Notes: a model not told the origin generated them from the letters alone. Shown: positions 15,275 through 22,884, numbered from the stretch's first letter. The stretch is DNA of 25,777 bases from an uncultured Bacillaceae bacterium (GCA_937983015.1 CALKAK010000183.1:1-25777); one strand, 5' to 3'. Translations and numbers: made by a program.

Positions 15275-15883
15275 ATGCGATTCACGAAATATTTTCATTT
15301 TTTACCTATATTGTTCGTTTTCCTTACTGGGTGCCAGGTGAATGCCCTTGTTGTGGCTAATCACAAACTAGGAGAATCGAGCACTTTAGCTAATCAGGAT
15401 GAATCAGAAGAAAATGATAAAAACTGGATCTTGCAATTTTTAGACAAAGAAATTGGACGAGCTTCTCTCCAAATCCATAGCATCGGCGACACGATTGAAA
15501 TGGACGGATTTTCGTTACAACTGCAACATGTTCAGCCGGTTCAAATCGAACAGCTAGAACCTAATCATGACCATTTCATTCGGATCGCATTAAATATAAC
15601 CAATTATAGCTATCATCCTTTAGTTTTTTCTAAGTTCAATCATTTTTTCCTTTTCGCTGATCACACCCCCCAAGATTTAGCGATTACCGCTCCGGATGAA
15701 CGGCTGAATATCGCTGTGCCGGCAGGGGATTCGGTATCGACAGAAATTACTTACGATAGCATCTCAGCCGGAACGTTTTATTCCGTTTTTTATGAAAATG
15801 AGAGTAAACAAGTGGGTGTCTGGAGATTTCCATTAGAAGAGATCGTGTCCAATCAAAATCATGATGAGAAACGCGCAGAATGA
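15275..15883 (+). CDS. Lipoprotein with DUF4352-like immunoglobulin-type domain
   Basis: A 202-residue exported lipoprotein. The start at ATG 15275 follows GGGAGG at 15263-15268; the open frame extends to 15248 but that ATG has no site. The signal sequence ends in the lipobox LTGC with Cys20 as the lipid anchor. An acidic linker (about 35-50) follows, then a beta-sandwich domain resembling DUF4352/telokin-like extracellular domains: GDTIEMDGFSLQLQHVQPV, FIRIALNITNYSYHPLVFS, VPAGDSVSTEITYD and YSVFYENESKQVGVWRF. The function is unknown; such domains often mediate extracellular binding. It has its own promoter, and its stop codon lies inside the loop of a terminator shared with sspP. Confidence 0.8.
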   Translation: MRFTKYFHFLPILFVFLTGCQVNALVVANHKLGESSTLANQDESEENDKNWILQFLDKEIGRASLQIHSIGDTIEMDGFSLQLQHVQPVQIEQLEPNHDHFIRIALNITNYSYHPLVFSKFNHFFLFADHTPQDLAITAPDERLNIAVPAGDSVSTEITYDSISAGTFYSVFYENESKQVGVWRFPLEEIVSNQNHDEKRAE

Positions 15884-15899
15884 ATCTGCGCGTTTTTTA
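15870..15899. terminator. Terminator shared by the lipoprotein gene and sspP
   Basis: AACGCGCAGA (15870-15879) pairs perfectly with TCTGCGCGTT (15885-15894) over a 5-nt loop. TTTT follows on the plus strand and TTTC on the minus strand. Confidence 0.88.
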
Positions 15900-15902
15900 G
15901 TG

Positions 15903-16031
15903 CTACAAACCATGGTGCGATTTTCCCTTTTGCCGCGAATGATTTTTTTGCTTTACCTTATGAGAACCGCTCAAAGGTTTATGCTGGGTTGCTTGATTTT
16001 CTTTCATCTGATTCTTGTTTTGTTTCGCCAC
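15903..16031 (-). CDS. sspP: Small acid-soluble spore protein P (SspP)
   Basis: A 42-residue gene hidden in what looks like an empty gap. From GTG 16031 it reads MAKQNKNQMKENQATQHK, then PLSGSHKVKQKNHSRQK and ends GKSHHGL. The middle and end match the B. subtilis SspP pattern (PLSGS-KVK-NH-RQK-SHH) as I remember it. GGAGGG lies 9 nt before the start on the minus strand. The product is lysine-, glutamine- and asparagine-rich, like other minor spore-core proteins. In B. subtilis sspP also lies next to citB, which supports the call. Its usual partner sspO would lie just upstream, but I cannot find it; a plus-strand gene occupies that space. A weak sigma-G-like promoter (TAAATA-N17-CTAAATA on the minus strand) is possible. 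Confidence 0.85.
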   Translation of the reverse strand: MAKQNKNQMKENQATQHKPLSGSHKVKQKNHSRQKGKSHHGL

Positions 16032-16139
16032 GAACAAGATCCCTCCAGACCCATTGTTCTATATTTAGCATTCCCTGGAACCAGTTATTTACCAGGATAA
16101 AAATTTTCCTGTAGTTAAAAATACCCTTGAGGTGATTCC

Positions 16140-16391
16140 ATGCCTTATCATAAGGATAAACAACAAGCCTTCCAGGCTGCGGAACAGGGAGTCCAGGAAG
16201 TACGCGATTTATATGAAGAAATCGATGAAACGGCCCCTGAATATGGGGCATACGTAAAACGAATCAAAAAAGAAATTAATGAAGCCCAGCAACAAATAGA
16301 AAAAGCATTAACCGTGGCTGGTGAAAGGCAAAAACAGATATTAGAACAAATGAGAGAAGAAGTGGCGGAACTGGACTCCCAATTCCCATAA
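16140..16391 (+). CDS. Small helical coiled-coil protein, unrecognised
   Basis: An 83-residue hydrophilic protein with GAGGTGATT at 16129-16137 in front of ATG 16140. It is rich in Glu, Gln, Lys and Ala and almost certainly a long helical hairpin or coiled coil: an N-terminal helix with QQAFQAAEQGVQEVRDLYEEID, a break at TAPEYGAY, then a long helix through IKKEINEAQQQIEKAL and QILEQMREEVAELD. No signal, membrane segment or cysteine. I do not recognise the family. The neighbours are sspP (divergent, upstream) and a tRNA-Lys gene. The position next to spore genes might hint at a sporulation link, but nothing else supports it. Confidence 0.75.
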   Translation: MPYHKDKQQAFQAAEQGVQEVRDLYEEIDETAPEYGAYVKRIKKEINEAQQQIEKALTVAGERQKQILEQMREEVAELDSQFP

Positions 16392-16400
16392 AAAATTTCC

Positions 16401-16430
16401 GGGGCTGCCAAAACCGGCAGTCCCTTCATG
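16401..16430 (+). terminator. Probable terminator after the 83-residue protein gene
   Basis: GGGGCTGCC (16401-16409) pairs with GGCAGTCCC (16416-16424), including one G-U pair. The T-run is poor (TTCATG). Confidence 0.6.
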
Positions 16431-16450
16431 CTGTTACTGCGAAAAAATTG

Positions 16451-16479
16451 TTGATTTTTGATTAACTATATATTAAAAT
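16451..16479 (+). promoter_or_regulatory. Sigma-A-type promoter of tRNA-Lys
   Basis: TTGATT at 16451-16456 and TAAAAT at 16474-16479 are separated by 17 nt, about 85 nt before the mature tRNA. The leader carries two tiny overlapping open frames (16506-16526 and from 16523). Confidence 0.5.
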
Positions 16480-16571
16480 AAAAACTATCAAGTGGAGAGG
16501 TATCGATGAGAGAACAGGTATCATGAAGTTTCATACGGTAAAAGATCCTTTTAAAATTGAAGAAAAAATAG

Positions 16572-16644
16572 GGGGCATTAGCTCAGCTGGTAGAGCAACT
16601 GACTCTTAATCAGTGGGTCGCAGGTTCGATCCCTGCATGCCCCA
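16572..16644 (+). tRNA. tRNA-Lys (anticodon CTT)
   Basis: A 73-nt cloverleaf. The acceptor stem is GGGGCAT/ATGCCCC, followed by TA, a D-arm beginning GCTCAGCTGGTAGAGC, the anticodon stem ACTGA/TCAGT with loop CTCTTAA (anticodon CTT, reading AAG), and a T-arm with GGTTCGATCCC. The discriminator base is A16644. The CCA end is not encoded. A strong terminator follows. Confidence 0.95.
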
Positions 16645-16653
16645 TACCCCATA

Positions 16654-16688
16654 AAAGCAATCCCAAATGAACGGGGATTGCTTTTTTT
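16654..16688 (+). terminator. Intrinsic terminator after tRNA-Lys
   Basis: AAAGCAATCCC (16654-16664) pairs perfectly with GGGATTGCTTT (16674-16684) and runs into seven or more T residues. Confidence 0.9.
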
Positions 16689-16703
16689 ATTTTTAATTTT
16701 TCG

Positions 16704-16718
16704 ATAAGAAATAATTAT
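16704..16718. promoter_or_regulatory. CcpC-type operator upstream of citB
   Basis: ATAA-GAAATAA-TTAT is an exact ATAA-N7-TTAT dyad, the site bound by the citrate-responsive LysR-family repressor CcpC at B. subtilis citB. Its centre (16711) falls about 66-69 bp before the likely transcription start near 16777-16780, the published B. subtilis spacing as I recall it. A lone TTAT at 16747-16750 fits the second half-site near -28. Confidence 0.65.
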
Positions 16719-16741
16719 ATCTAACAATAACTTTCTTATAT

Positions 16742-16773
16742 TTTACTTATGTAGAAATTTATATTAGTATAAA
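16742..16773 (+). promoter_or_regulatory. Candidate citB promoter
   Basis: TTTACT (16742-16747) with TAGTAT (16765-16770) at 17 nt, or CTTATG (16746-16751) with TATAAA (16768-16773) at 16 nt. Either puts the start near 16777-16780. Both pairs are weak, as expected for a regulated promoter. Confidence 0.45.
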
Positions 16774-16837
16774 ATTGATTGAAAAGTTTTAATACATGTA
16801 ATTGGTGATGAGGAATGAAAGTGAAGATGGGGGGAGA

Positions 16838-19564
16838 ATGTTGGCAAAACAATCACTATACAACTCGCGACAAACGTTCGAGTTGAATGGAAAAACCTAC
16901 CATTATTATCGCTTGAAAGCCATTGAAGAAGCGGGAGTAGCAAAAATTGGTCGATTGCCGTATTCGATCAAAGTTCTCCTGGAATCGGTTCTGCGCCAAG
17001 TGGATGGTAAGGTTATCACGAAAGAGCATGTCGATAATCTTGCCAACTGGGGGAAAGAAGAAGTAAAAGATGCAGATGTGCCATTTAAACCGTCCCGGGT
17101 CATTTTACAGGACTTTACCGGTGTGCCTGCAATCGTTGACTTGGCTTCATTGAGAAAAGCGATGGCTGATATGGGCGGTGATCCTGAACAGATTAATCCG
17201 GAAATCCCGGTTGATCTAGTTATCGACCACTCGGTACAGGTTGACACTTATGGTACACCACAGGCACTGAGAATCAATATGGAAATGGAATTCGAAAGAA
17301 ACAAAGAACGTTATCAATTCTTACACTGGGCACAAAAAGCCTTCGATAATTACCGGGCCGTACCGCCAGCAACAGGGATCGTTCACCAAGTAAACCTTGA
17401 ATATTTAGCGAGTGTCGTACATGCGGTAGAAGATGAAAATGGTGATCTTGTCGCCTATCCGGATACGCTCGTTGGAACGGATTCCCATACAACGATGATT
17501 AATGGTCTAGGAGTTTTGGGTTGGGGTGTTGGTGGTATCGAGGCGGAAGCCGGTATGCTTGGACAGCCGTCCTATTTCCCGATGCCAGAAGTGATCGGTG
17601 TTCGTTTAACGAACAGACTGCCCGATGGCGCTACAGCAACCGATTTGGCTTTACGGGTAACACAATTATTGAGAGAAAAAGGTGTTGTTGGAAAATTTGT
17701 CGAATTCTTCGGACCTGGTGTTTCCACTTTACCACTTGCAGACCGCGCAACAATTGCGAACATGGCACCCGAATATGGGGCAACTTGTGCCTTCTTCCCT
17801 GTTGATGATGAGGCGATTGAATACTTGCGTCTGACCGGTCGGGATGAAGAACATATCCAGCTTGTGAAAAAATATTTAGAATTGAACGATATGTACTTCA
17901 CCCCGGATAAAGAAGATCCGATTTATACAGATGTCATTGAACTCGATCTCTCGACAATTGAAGCGAATGTATCCGGTCCGAAACGGCCGCAGGACTTAAT
18001 TCCTATGTCCCGCTTGAAGGAGGAATTCCAGAAATCCATCACGGCTCCGGCTGGTAATCACGGCTTCGGACTGAAAAAAGACGAGCTTGATAAAGAAGCG
18101 ACCATCGAATATAAAGACGGTACAAAAGAAGTATTGAAAACCGGCGATGTTGTTATCGCGGCGATCACCAGCTGCACGAACACATCCAACCCGCACGTTA
18201 TGATCGGTGCAGGATTGCTTGCGAAAAATGCCGTCGAAAAAGGATTAACCGTACCGAAATATGTGAAGACATCACTTGCCCCCGGTTCGAAAGTTGTTAC
18301 CGGTTATCTGAAGGATTCCGGCTTAATGCCATATCTTGAAAAATTAGGCTTCCACCTTGTTGGTTACGGCTGCACCACATGTATCGGTAACTCCGGTCCT
18401 TTGCTTGAAGAAATAGAAAAAGCGATCACGGAAAATGATATGCTCGTCGCATCGGTGTTGTCCGGTAACCGAAACTTTGAAGGCCGGATCCATCCGCTGG
18501 TTAAGGCGAACTATCTTGCCTCACCGCCACTTGTCATCGCTTATGCACTGGCAGGTACAGTGAATATCGATCTTTCAAGCGAACCGCTCGGTAAAGATCA
18601 AGATGGCAATGATGTCTACTTAAAAGATATCTGGCCTTCTAAAGAAGAAATCGACGAAATCATTAAACAAGTAGTAACACCCGAACTCTTCAAAGAGCAG
18701 TATAAGCGCGTATTCGACGATAACGAAAAATGGAATGAAATTCAAACCGGCGATGAACCGTTGTATGACTGGGATGAAAATTCCACGTACATCCAAAACC
18801 CGCCGTACTTTGAAAACCTATCGCCTGAACCGAATAAGATCGAACCTCTGAAGAATCTCCGGGTAATCGGTAAATTTGGCGATTCGGTCACAACAGACCA
18901 TATTTCACCGGCTGGTGCCATCGCTCGCAATTCGCCGGCAGGTAAATATTTAATCGAAAAAGGCGTCGCCATTCGTGACTTTAACTCCTATGGTTCCCGT
19001 CGCGGTAACCATGAAGTCATGATGCGGGGAACCTTCGCAAATATCCGCATCCGCAATCAAATCGCACCGGGAACAGAAGGTGGCTACACCACATACTGGC
19101 CGACCGGCGAGATCATGCCCATATATGATGCGGCCATGAAATATAAAGAAAATAATGTTGGTCTCGTTGTAATCGCCGGGGCGGACTACGGTATGGGTTC
19201 ATCCCGTGACTGGGCGGCGAAAGGAACAAATCTGCTCGGAATCAAAACCGTGATCGCAGAAAGCTTCGAGCGAATTCACCGTTCGAACCTCGTGCAAATG
19301 GGAGTTCTACCTTTACAATTTAAAGAAGGCGAAAATGCGGAAACACTTGGCTTGACCGGTAAAGAAGTGTTCACCGTTCATATCGATGAAAACGTCAAGC
19401 CTCATGATCTAGTCAAGGTCACGGCAACCGATGAAGACGGTAATACGAAAGAATTCGAGTGCATCGTACGCTTCGATTCCGAAGTTGAAATTGATTACTA
19501 CCGTCACGGCGGAATTCTTCCGATGGTACTGAGACAAAAATTAAGTGCAAAAACTCCCGCTTAA
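16838..19564 (+). CDS. citB: Aconitate hydratase (aconitase A)
   Basis: TCA-cycle enzyme interconverting citrate and isocitrate; in bacilli the apo form also binds mRNA. From ATG 16838 it has 908 residues, normal for AcnA/CitB. The [4Fe-4S] ligands are C446 (SCTNTSNP) and C512/C515 (GCTTCIGN). Active-site segments include DSHTTMINGLGVLGWGVGGIEAE, RRGNHEVMMRG and GSSRDWAAKG. The swivel domain ends with EIDYYRHGGILPMVLR. The exact start is open: the GGGGGGAG site at 16829-16835 is very near ATG 16838 and better spaced for TTG 16841, which gives an MAKQSLYNSRQTF beginning closer to the family. A start at 16802 lacks a site. Repression by CcpC is suggested by the dyad at 16704-16718. It is the anchor of the sspP-citB-sspN-tlp-yneP-yneQ synteny block. 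Confidence 0.97.
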   Translation: MLAKQSLYNSRQTFELNGKTYHYYRLKAIEEAGVAKIGRLPYSIKVLLESVLRQVDGKVITKEHVDNLANWGKEEVKDADVPFKPSRVILQDFTGVPAIVDLASLRKAMADMGGDPEQINPEIPVDLVIDHSVQVDTYGTPQALRINMEMEFERNKERYQFLHWAQKAFDNYRAVPPATGIVHQVNLEYLASVVHAVEDENGDLVAYPDTLVGTDSHTTMINGLGVLGWGVGGIEAEAGMLGQPSYFPMPEVIGVRLTNRLPDGATATDLALRVTQLLREKGVVGKFVEFFGPGVSTLPLADRATIANMAPEYGATCAFFPVDDEAIEYLRLTGRDEEHIQLVKKYLELNDMYFTPDKEDPIYTDVIELDLSTIEANVSGPKRPQDLIPMSRLKEEFQKSITAPAGNHGFGLKKDELDKEATIEYKDGTKEVLKTGDVVIAAITSCTNTSNPHVMIGAGLLAKNAVEKGLTVPKYVKTSLAPGSKVVTGYLKDSGLMPYLEKLGFHLVGYGCTTCIGNSGPLLEEIEKAITENDMLVASVLSGNRNFEGRIHPLVKANYLASPPLVIAYALAGTVNIDLSSEPLGKDQDGNDVYLKDIWPSKEEIDEIIKQVVTPELFKEQYKRVFDDNEKWNEIQTGDEPLYDWDENSTYIQNPPYFENLSPEPNKIEPLKNLRVIGKFGDSVTTDHISPAGAIARNSPAGKYLIEKGVAIRDFNSYGSRRGNHEVMMRGTFANIRIRNQIAPGTEGGYTTYWPTGEIMPIYDAAMKYKENNVGLVVIAGADYGMGSSRDWAAKGTNLLGIKTVIAESFERIHRSNLVQMGVLPLQFKEGENAETLGLTGKEVFTVHIDENVKPHDLVKVTATDEDGNTKEFECIVRFDSEVEIDYYRHGGILPMVLRQKLSAKTPA

Positions 19565-19572
19565 TGAACGTA

Positions 19573-19605
19573 ACCCCCTGCCCACAAGTGGCAGGGGGTG
19601 TTTTT
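19573..19605 (+). terminator. Intrinsic terminator after citB
   Basis: ACCCCCTGCC (19573-19582) pairs perfectly with GGCAGGGGGT (19590-19599), then G and TTTTT. Confidence 0.92.
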
Positions 19606-19779
19606 GTTATTCGCAGATAATTGCCACTAGCTGAAATACGTATGACATTTTTTATGTTTAAAGTTTACGATTTCGGGAAAAATAAAAATACGTGTTCATA
19701 AAAAAACGATTTTTTCTATCATTATTATAAAAATTTTCATACAAATGACACAATTAATACGAGTACCACTAGAAAAACT

Positions 19780-19788
19780 TGTTATAAT
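19780..19788 (+). promoter_or_regulatory. Extended -10 promoter of the FbpB-like gene
   Basis: TGTTATAAT is a full extended -10 element (TGnTATAAT) 24 nt before ATG 19813. No -35 match and no full Fur box are seen in the AT-rich 180 bases upstream; only isolated TCATTAT-like half-sites occur. Confidence 0.5.
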
Positions 19789-19812
19789 TGTATTTAGAAG
19801 GGAGAGTGAAGG

Positions 19813-19956
19813 ATGATGAGAAAATTACGGAGGCGCACATTTACCGAGTTAGTAAACGAAAATAGATTAGAGATCTTGAAGAACGAGGAAGAAATGGAAA
19901 AAATCGAGAAAAAATTGGAAGAACGGTACACCAAACATCTGAAAAAAGCTCAGTAA
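19813..19956 (+). CDS. Small basic FbpB-family-like protein
   Basis: A 47-residue basic protein: MMRKLRRRTFTELVNENR, then EILKNEEEMEKIEKKLEERY. The pattern basic start - TF-LV-EN - LL/ILK-E-ME-IEK-LE is what I recall for the Fur-regulated basic protein FbpB family of B. subtilis, proposed helpers of the small RNA FsrA in sparing iron. AAGGGAG at 19798-19804 is 8 nt from ATG 19813; ATG 19816 is the alternative. It follows citB, whose iron-sulphur product is a classic iron-sparing target, but an iron link is only inference because no convincing Fur box is present. It occupies the place of yneN in B. subtilis. Confidence 0.65.
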   Translation: MMRKLRRRTFTELVNENRLEILKNEEEMEKIEKKLEERYTKHLKKAQ

Positions 19957-19982
19957 TTGTAAATTTATGACATAGATTGTGA

Positions 19983-20012
19983 AGAATACCCGAAACTTTT
20001 CCGTTCATCCTA
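19983..20012 (+). promoter_or_regulatory. Sigma-G-like promoter of sspN
   Basis: AGAATA (19983-19988) and CATCCTA (20006-20012) are 17 nt apart, close to the forespore sigma-G pattern TGNATA-N17/18-CATNNTA. It lies directly before sspN, a gene expected in the forespore. Confidence 0.55.
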
Positions 20013-20031
20013 AATTCAGGAGGGATGAACG

Positions 20032-20175
20032 TTGAGCAATCCGAAAAGATTTCCTCAAGGTTTCACCCCGGATAAAGTCGGCACCCAACCCAGGGATGTC
20101 CATTCCAACAAAGGACGTAAAATGGCCGATCGAACAGGTAAATATCCGGATGTGATCCAAACAAAAGGTGAGTAA
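20032..20175 (+). CDS. sspN: Small acid-soluble spore protein N (SspN)
   Basis: A 47-residue spore-core protein starting at TTG 20032, with AGGAGGG at 20018-20024. It reads MSNPKRFPQGFTPDKVGTQP, has the central HSNKGRKMADRTGKYP, and ends VIQTKGE. The features F-P-(H/K)-GTQPR, NKG-KM, TGK-P and VIQTKGE are those of SspN as I remember it. It is followed by a terminator and then tlp, the same order as the B. subtilis sspN-tlp unit. A sigma-G-like promoter precedes it. It belongs to the minor proteins packed in the spore core and degraded at germination. Confidence 0.88.
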   Translation: MSNPKRFPQGFTPDKVGTQPRDVHSNKGRKMADRTGKYPDVIQTKGE

Positions 20176-20190
20176 GGTTTGGTACAAGGG

Positions 20191-20224
20191 CCCGGAACTT
20201 ACAAATAGTTCCGGGTTCTTTTTT
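20191..20224 (+). terminator. Terminator between sspN and tlp
   Basis: CCCGGAACT (20191-20199) pairs perfectly with AGTTCCGGG (20207-20215), then TTCTTTTTT. If tlp is co-transcribed with sspN, it must be by read-through. Confidence 0.88.
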
Positions 20225-20281
20225 ATAATTTCCGTCTTAATGAACATGATAAAATTGACAGATTTAAAAAGGAGGTCCAAA

Positions 20282-20494
20282 ATGAAAGCGAATCCTGATG
20301 ATCGTTCTGACAATGTCGAAAAACTACAGGAAATGATTCATAATACCCTCGAAAATATCAAAGAAGCAGAGGAATCCATGGAAACAGCCAGCCCTGAACA
20401 AAGGTCACAAATCTGCGCGAAAAACGAACGTCGTCGGGCTAGCATCGAGGCGATGCGAAAGGAAATTAAAGATGAATATCATGATCATCATTAA
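20282..20494 (+). CDS. tlp: Spore protein Tlp (thioredoxin-like by name)
   Basis: A 70-residue protein, very close to B. subtilis Tlp as remembered: PNPDDRSDNVEKLQ-type start (here ANPDDRSDNVEKLQEMI), NTLENIKEAEESMETAS and KNERRRASIEAMRKEIKDE. Despite the name it lacks a CXXC motif; it is a small helical spore-core protein made in the forespore. AAGGAGGT at 20270-20277 gives the start at ATG 20282. It follows sspN in the conserved order. Its stop codon is embedded in the left arm of its terminator. A poor sigma-G-like element (CATGATA at 20245-20251) might add expression of its own. Confidence 0.95.
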   Translation: MKANPDDRSDNVEKLQEMIHNTLENIKEAEESMETASPEQRSQICAKNERRRASIEAMRKEIKDEYHDHH

Positions 20495-20533
20495 CACCGC
20501 AAGGCAAACACCGACTTTGCGGTGTTTCTTTTT
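20493..20533 (+). terminator. Intrinsic terminator after tlp
   Basis: AACACCGCAA (20493-20502) pairs perfectly with TTGCGGTGTT (20517-20526), then TCTTTTT. The stem begins within the tlp stop codon. Confidence 0.88.
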
Positions 20534-20619
20534 GTAAGAATTCATCTAGCTGCACAATAGCGCTTGTTTTGTGTTAATATAAAAAAAGTATATTAATTAA
20601 CATAAAAAGTGGGGTCGAG

Positions 20620-22884
20620 ATGGAAAGATATCAACTTGACGAACAACTCCAGTATCTCATGGATCATTACGATACATTGGCCACTCAAGAACCCGAACGG
20701 CTATCCCGTTTATTGTCTAATTTTGCCACCTTGCTCAAGAATCGGGGCTACCGGACAAGTTTTATCGTCAAATGGATGGAGTTTGCTCTGCGATTCGATC
20801 CGGAAAATATTGCAGCAAGGCAGTTTATTCATCAACACAACTGGCAATCGCAACGTCATTTGCTGGATAAATTGACATTTCCGACCTTAAGAGAATCGGA
20901 TTTTCGCGCGACCAAACGGGCTACCATTCAACAATACCGTAAGATCTGTCAGGATTTCTTAAATGAGATCGATGAGAAGATGGATGCCTTTTTCGCTTTC
21001 GGAACCCCATTGTCATATGGAGATGACGAACACGATCCGTTCAGACAATTGACAGATCTGTTGAATGAAGTAACACGAACCGTCCATGAATTACAAATGC
21101 TCGCCGAAGAATACGAAGAAAGTTCAGGGGACCAATTCCATAACTCGGGAGTTTTTAAACAAATTCGTGAACTGGTGGAAAAAATTGAACAAAACAAAAA
21201 ACTCTGGGATGAATTTTTCAATCAAAAATTGAATACGGAAGAACGGAAATCGGCCCTTGAAGTGCTGGAAGAGATGATCGGCCTTTCTGATCTAAAGGAA
21301 CGCATCCGGCAATTTTACGGCTATTTACAATATCAGCAGAAACGCAAAGAACAGGGCTTTAAAACGGTCGATGAAATGAGCCTGAACATGGTGTTGCTCG
21401 GAAATCCCGGTACCGGGAAAACGACGATCGCCCGCACGCTGGCAAAAATATATCATGAACTAGGGATCCTCCCCAGGGAGGAAGTCATCGAGACAAACCG
21501 CTCCCAGCTTGTCGGTAGCTATGTAGGACAAACAGAGGAAAATGTCCGTTCCATCGTACAAAAAGCCCTGGGTGGCGTTCTTTTCATCGATGAAGCGTAT
21601 AGTTTAAAACGTGAAGGACAATCCGGTAACGATTATGGTCAAGCCGCAATCGATACCCTTGTTTCATTGATGACCGATAAAGAATACGGTGGGAAATTTT
21701 CAGTCATTCTTGCCGGCTATCCAGAGGAAATGCGACAATTTTTAAACGCGAACCCCGGCTTGCGTAGCCGGTTCCCGCAATCGAATATCTTCGAATTACC
21801 GGATTATACCATCGAAGAACTACTCGCCATCGCGGATAAAATGGCTCGGGACAACGATTTTATCATAACTAAAGCGGGGAAAAGAGAGCTTGCCCATCGT
21901 ATCGAGATGGAAAGAGTCGATTCATCCTTTGGCAATGCCCGTACAGTCCAGGATATCATTTTACAAGCGATCTTCAAAAAAGGTGCCCATGCTACTGAGG
22001 AAGGCGATCTTTTCCATTACACCGTGTTAGATCAAGATGATTTTCGCATCGAAAAACAAGCACCCGAAAAAACAGCGCCTCACCAGCGATTAAACGAACT
22101 AATCGGTCTGAATGATATCAAAAAAGCGATTAAAACCTATATATCCTTTATTAAAGTGCAAAAAGAGCGCCGTGAACAAGGTTTACCTGCTGTTCCTATT
22201 CAACTTCATTCGGTGTTCACGGGTAATCCTGGAACCGGTAAGACCACGGTTGCGAAAATCTATGCGGAAATGTTAAAAGAAATCGGGATTTTGAAACGGG
22301 GACATCTCGTTGTGGCCGGAAGAGCCGACCTCATCGCCGGGTATGTCGGTCAGACCGCTATAAAAACGCGAAAAAAAATCCGTGAGGCTCTGGGTGGGGT
22401 CTTGTTTATCGATGAGGCTTATTCCTTATTCCGTGGTGACAATCAGGATTTTGGAAAAGAGGCGATCGATACGATCGTTGAAGAAATGACAAAGCATGAT
22501 GAGAACCTCGTGATCATTCTTGCCGGTTACCCGAATGAAATGCGCCGTTTGTTGGAAAGTAATCCCGGTTTAAAATCAAGATTTAAAAAGTTTTTCCATT
22601 TTCCCGATTATACGGCCACAGAATTGTTGGAGATTATGCAACTTTTCGCGCGTAAATATAACTATAAATTAGAAGATGAGGCACTGGGCTTCCTACGACA
22701 GGAAATGGTGAAGAATCCCCCGGAAGGTAATGGTCGTTTCGCGGAAAACCTCATCCACGAGGCCATTCAGCAGCAATCTTTACGACTAGTCGAGGAAGCA
22801 AACATTTCAAATAAAGATGATGTGAATAAAATCACATTAATAGATGTACAAAAGGCACTGGAAAATTTGCAAAAGGGTGAGTAA
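20620..22884 (+). CDS. Tandem CbxX/CfqX (SpoVK-like) AAA+ ATPase
   Basis: A 754-residue protein with a helical N-terminal region (about 1-235) and two AAA+ modules of the CbxX/CfqX class. Module 1: Walker A GNPGTGKT 261-268, Walker B with D324-E325, arginine finger in NPGLRSRF. Module 2: Walker A GNPGTGKT 535-542, Walker B with D598-E599, finger in NPGLKSRF. Both modules keep the acidic and finger residues, so both should be active. B. subtilis SpoVK has a single module of this kind. CbxX is the Rubisco activase and EccA the type VII secretion relative, so the fold acts as a ring remodelling other proteins. It lies between tlp and yneP (3-nt gap to yneP, so co-transcribed), inside a block otherwise kept from B. 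subtilis. A sporulation role is suggested by context only. Confidence 0.93.
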   Translation: MERYQLDEQLQYLMDHYDTLATQEPERLSRLLSNFATLLKNRGYRTSFIVKWMEFALRFDPENIAARQFIHQHNWQSQRHLLDKLTFPTLRESDFRATKRATIQQYRKICQDFLNEIDEKMDAFFAFGTPLSYGDDEHDPFRQLTDLLNEVTRTVHELQMLAEEYEESSGDQFHNSGVFKQIRELVEKIEQNKKLWDEFFNQKLNTEERKSALEVLEEMIGLSDLKERIRQFYGYLQYQQKRKEQGFKTVDEMSLNMVLLGNPGTGKTTIARTLAKIYHELGILPREEVIETNRSQLVGSYVGQTEENVRSIVQKALGGVLFIDEAYSLKREGQSGNDYGQAAIDTLVSLMTDKEYGGKFSVILAGYPEEMRQFLNANPGLRSRFPQSNIFELPDYTIEELLAIADKMARDNDFIITKAGKRELAHRIEMERVDSSFGNARTVQDIILQAIFKKGAHATEEGDLFHYTVLDQDDFRIEKQAPEKTAPHQRLNELIGLNDIKKAIKTYISFIKVQKERREQGLPAVPIQLHSVFTGNPGTGKTTVAKIYAEMLKEIGILKRGHLVVAGRADLIAGYVGQTAIKTRKKIREALGGVLFIDEAYSLFRGDNQDFGKEAIDTIVEEMTKHDENLVIILAGYPNEMRRLLESNPGLKSRFKKFFHFPDYTATELLEIMQLFARKYNYKLEDEALGFLRQEMVKNPPEGNGRFAENLIHEAIQQQSLRLVEEANISNKDDVNKITLIDVQKALENLQKGE

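Noticed and set aside
15861..16100. A 79-codon plus-strand open frame with hydrophobic content
   Set aside because: It starts inside the lipoprotein gene, runs through its terminator, lacks a ribosome site and is antisense to sspP.
15979..16251. A 90-codon minus-strand open frame over the sspP region
   Set aside because: It has no ribosome site, its product resembles nothing, and it overlaps sspP and the start of the 16140 gene in other frames.
16802..16837. Upstream extension of aconitase to TTG 16802
   Set aside because: There is no ribosome site, and the added residues (including EDGGR) correspond to the Shine-Dalgarno region.
19681..19800. Fur box before the FbpB-like gene
   Set aside because: Only scattered TCATTAT half-sites are present; no 7-1-7 or 19-bp match.
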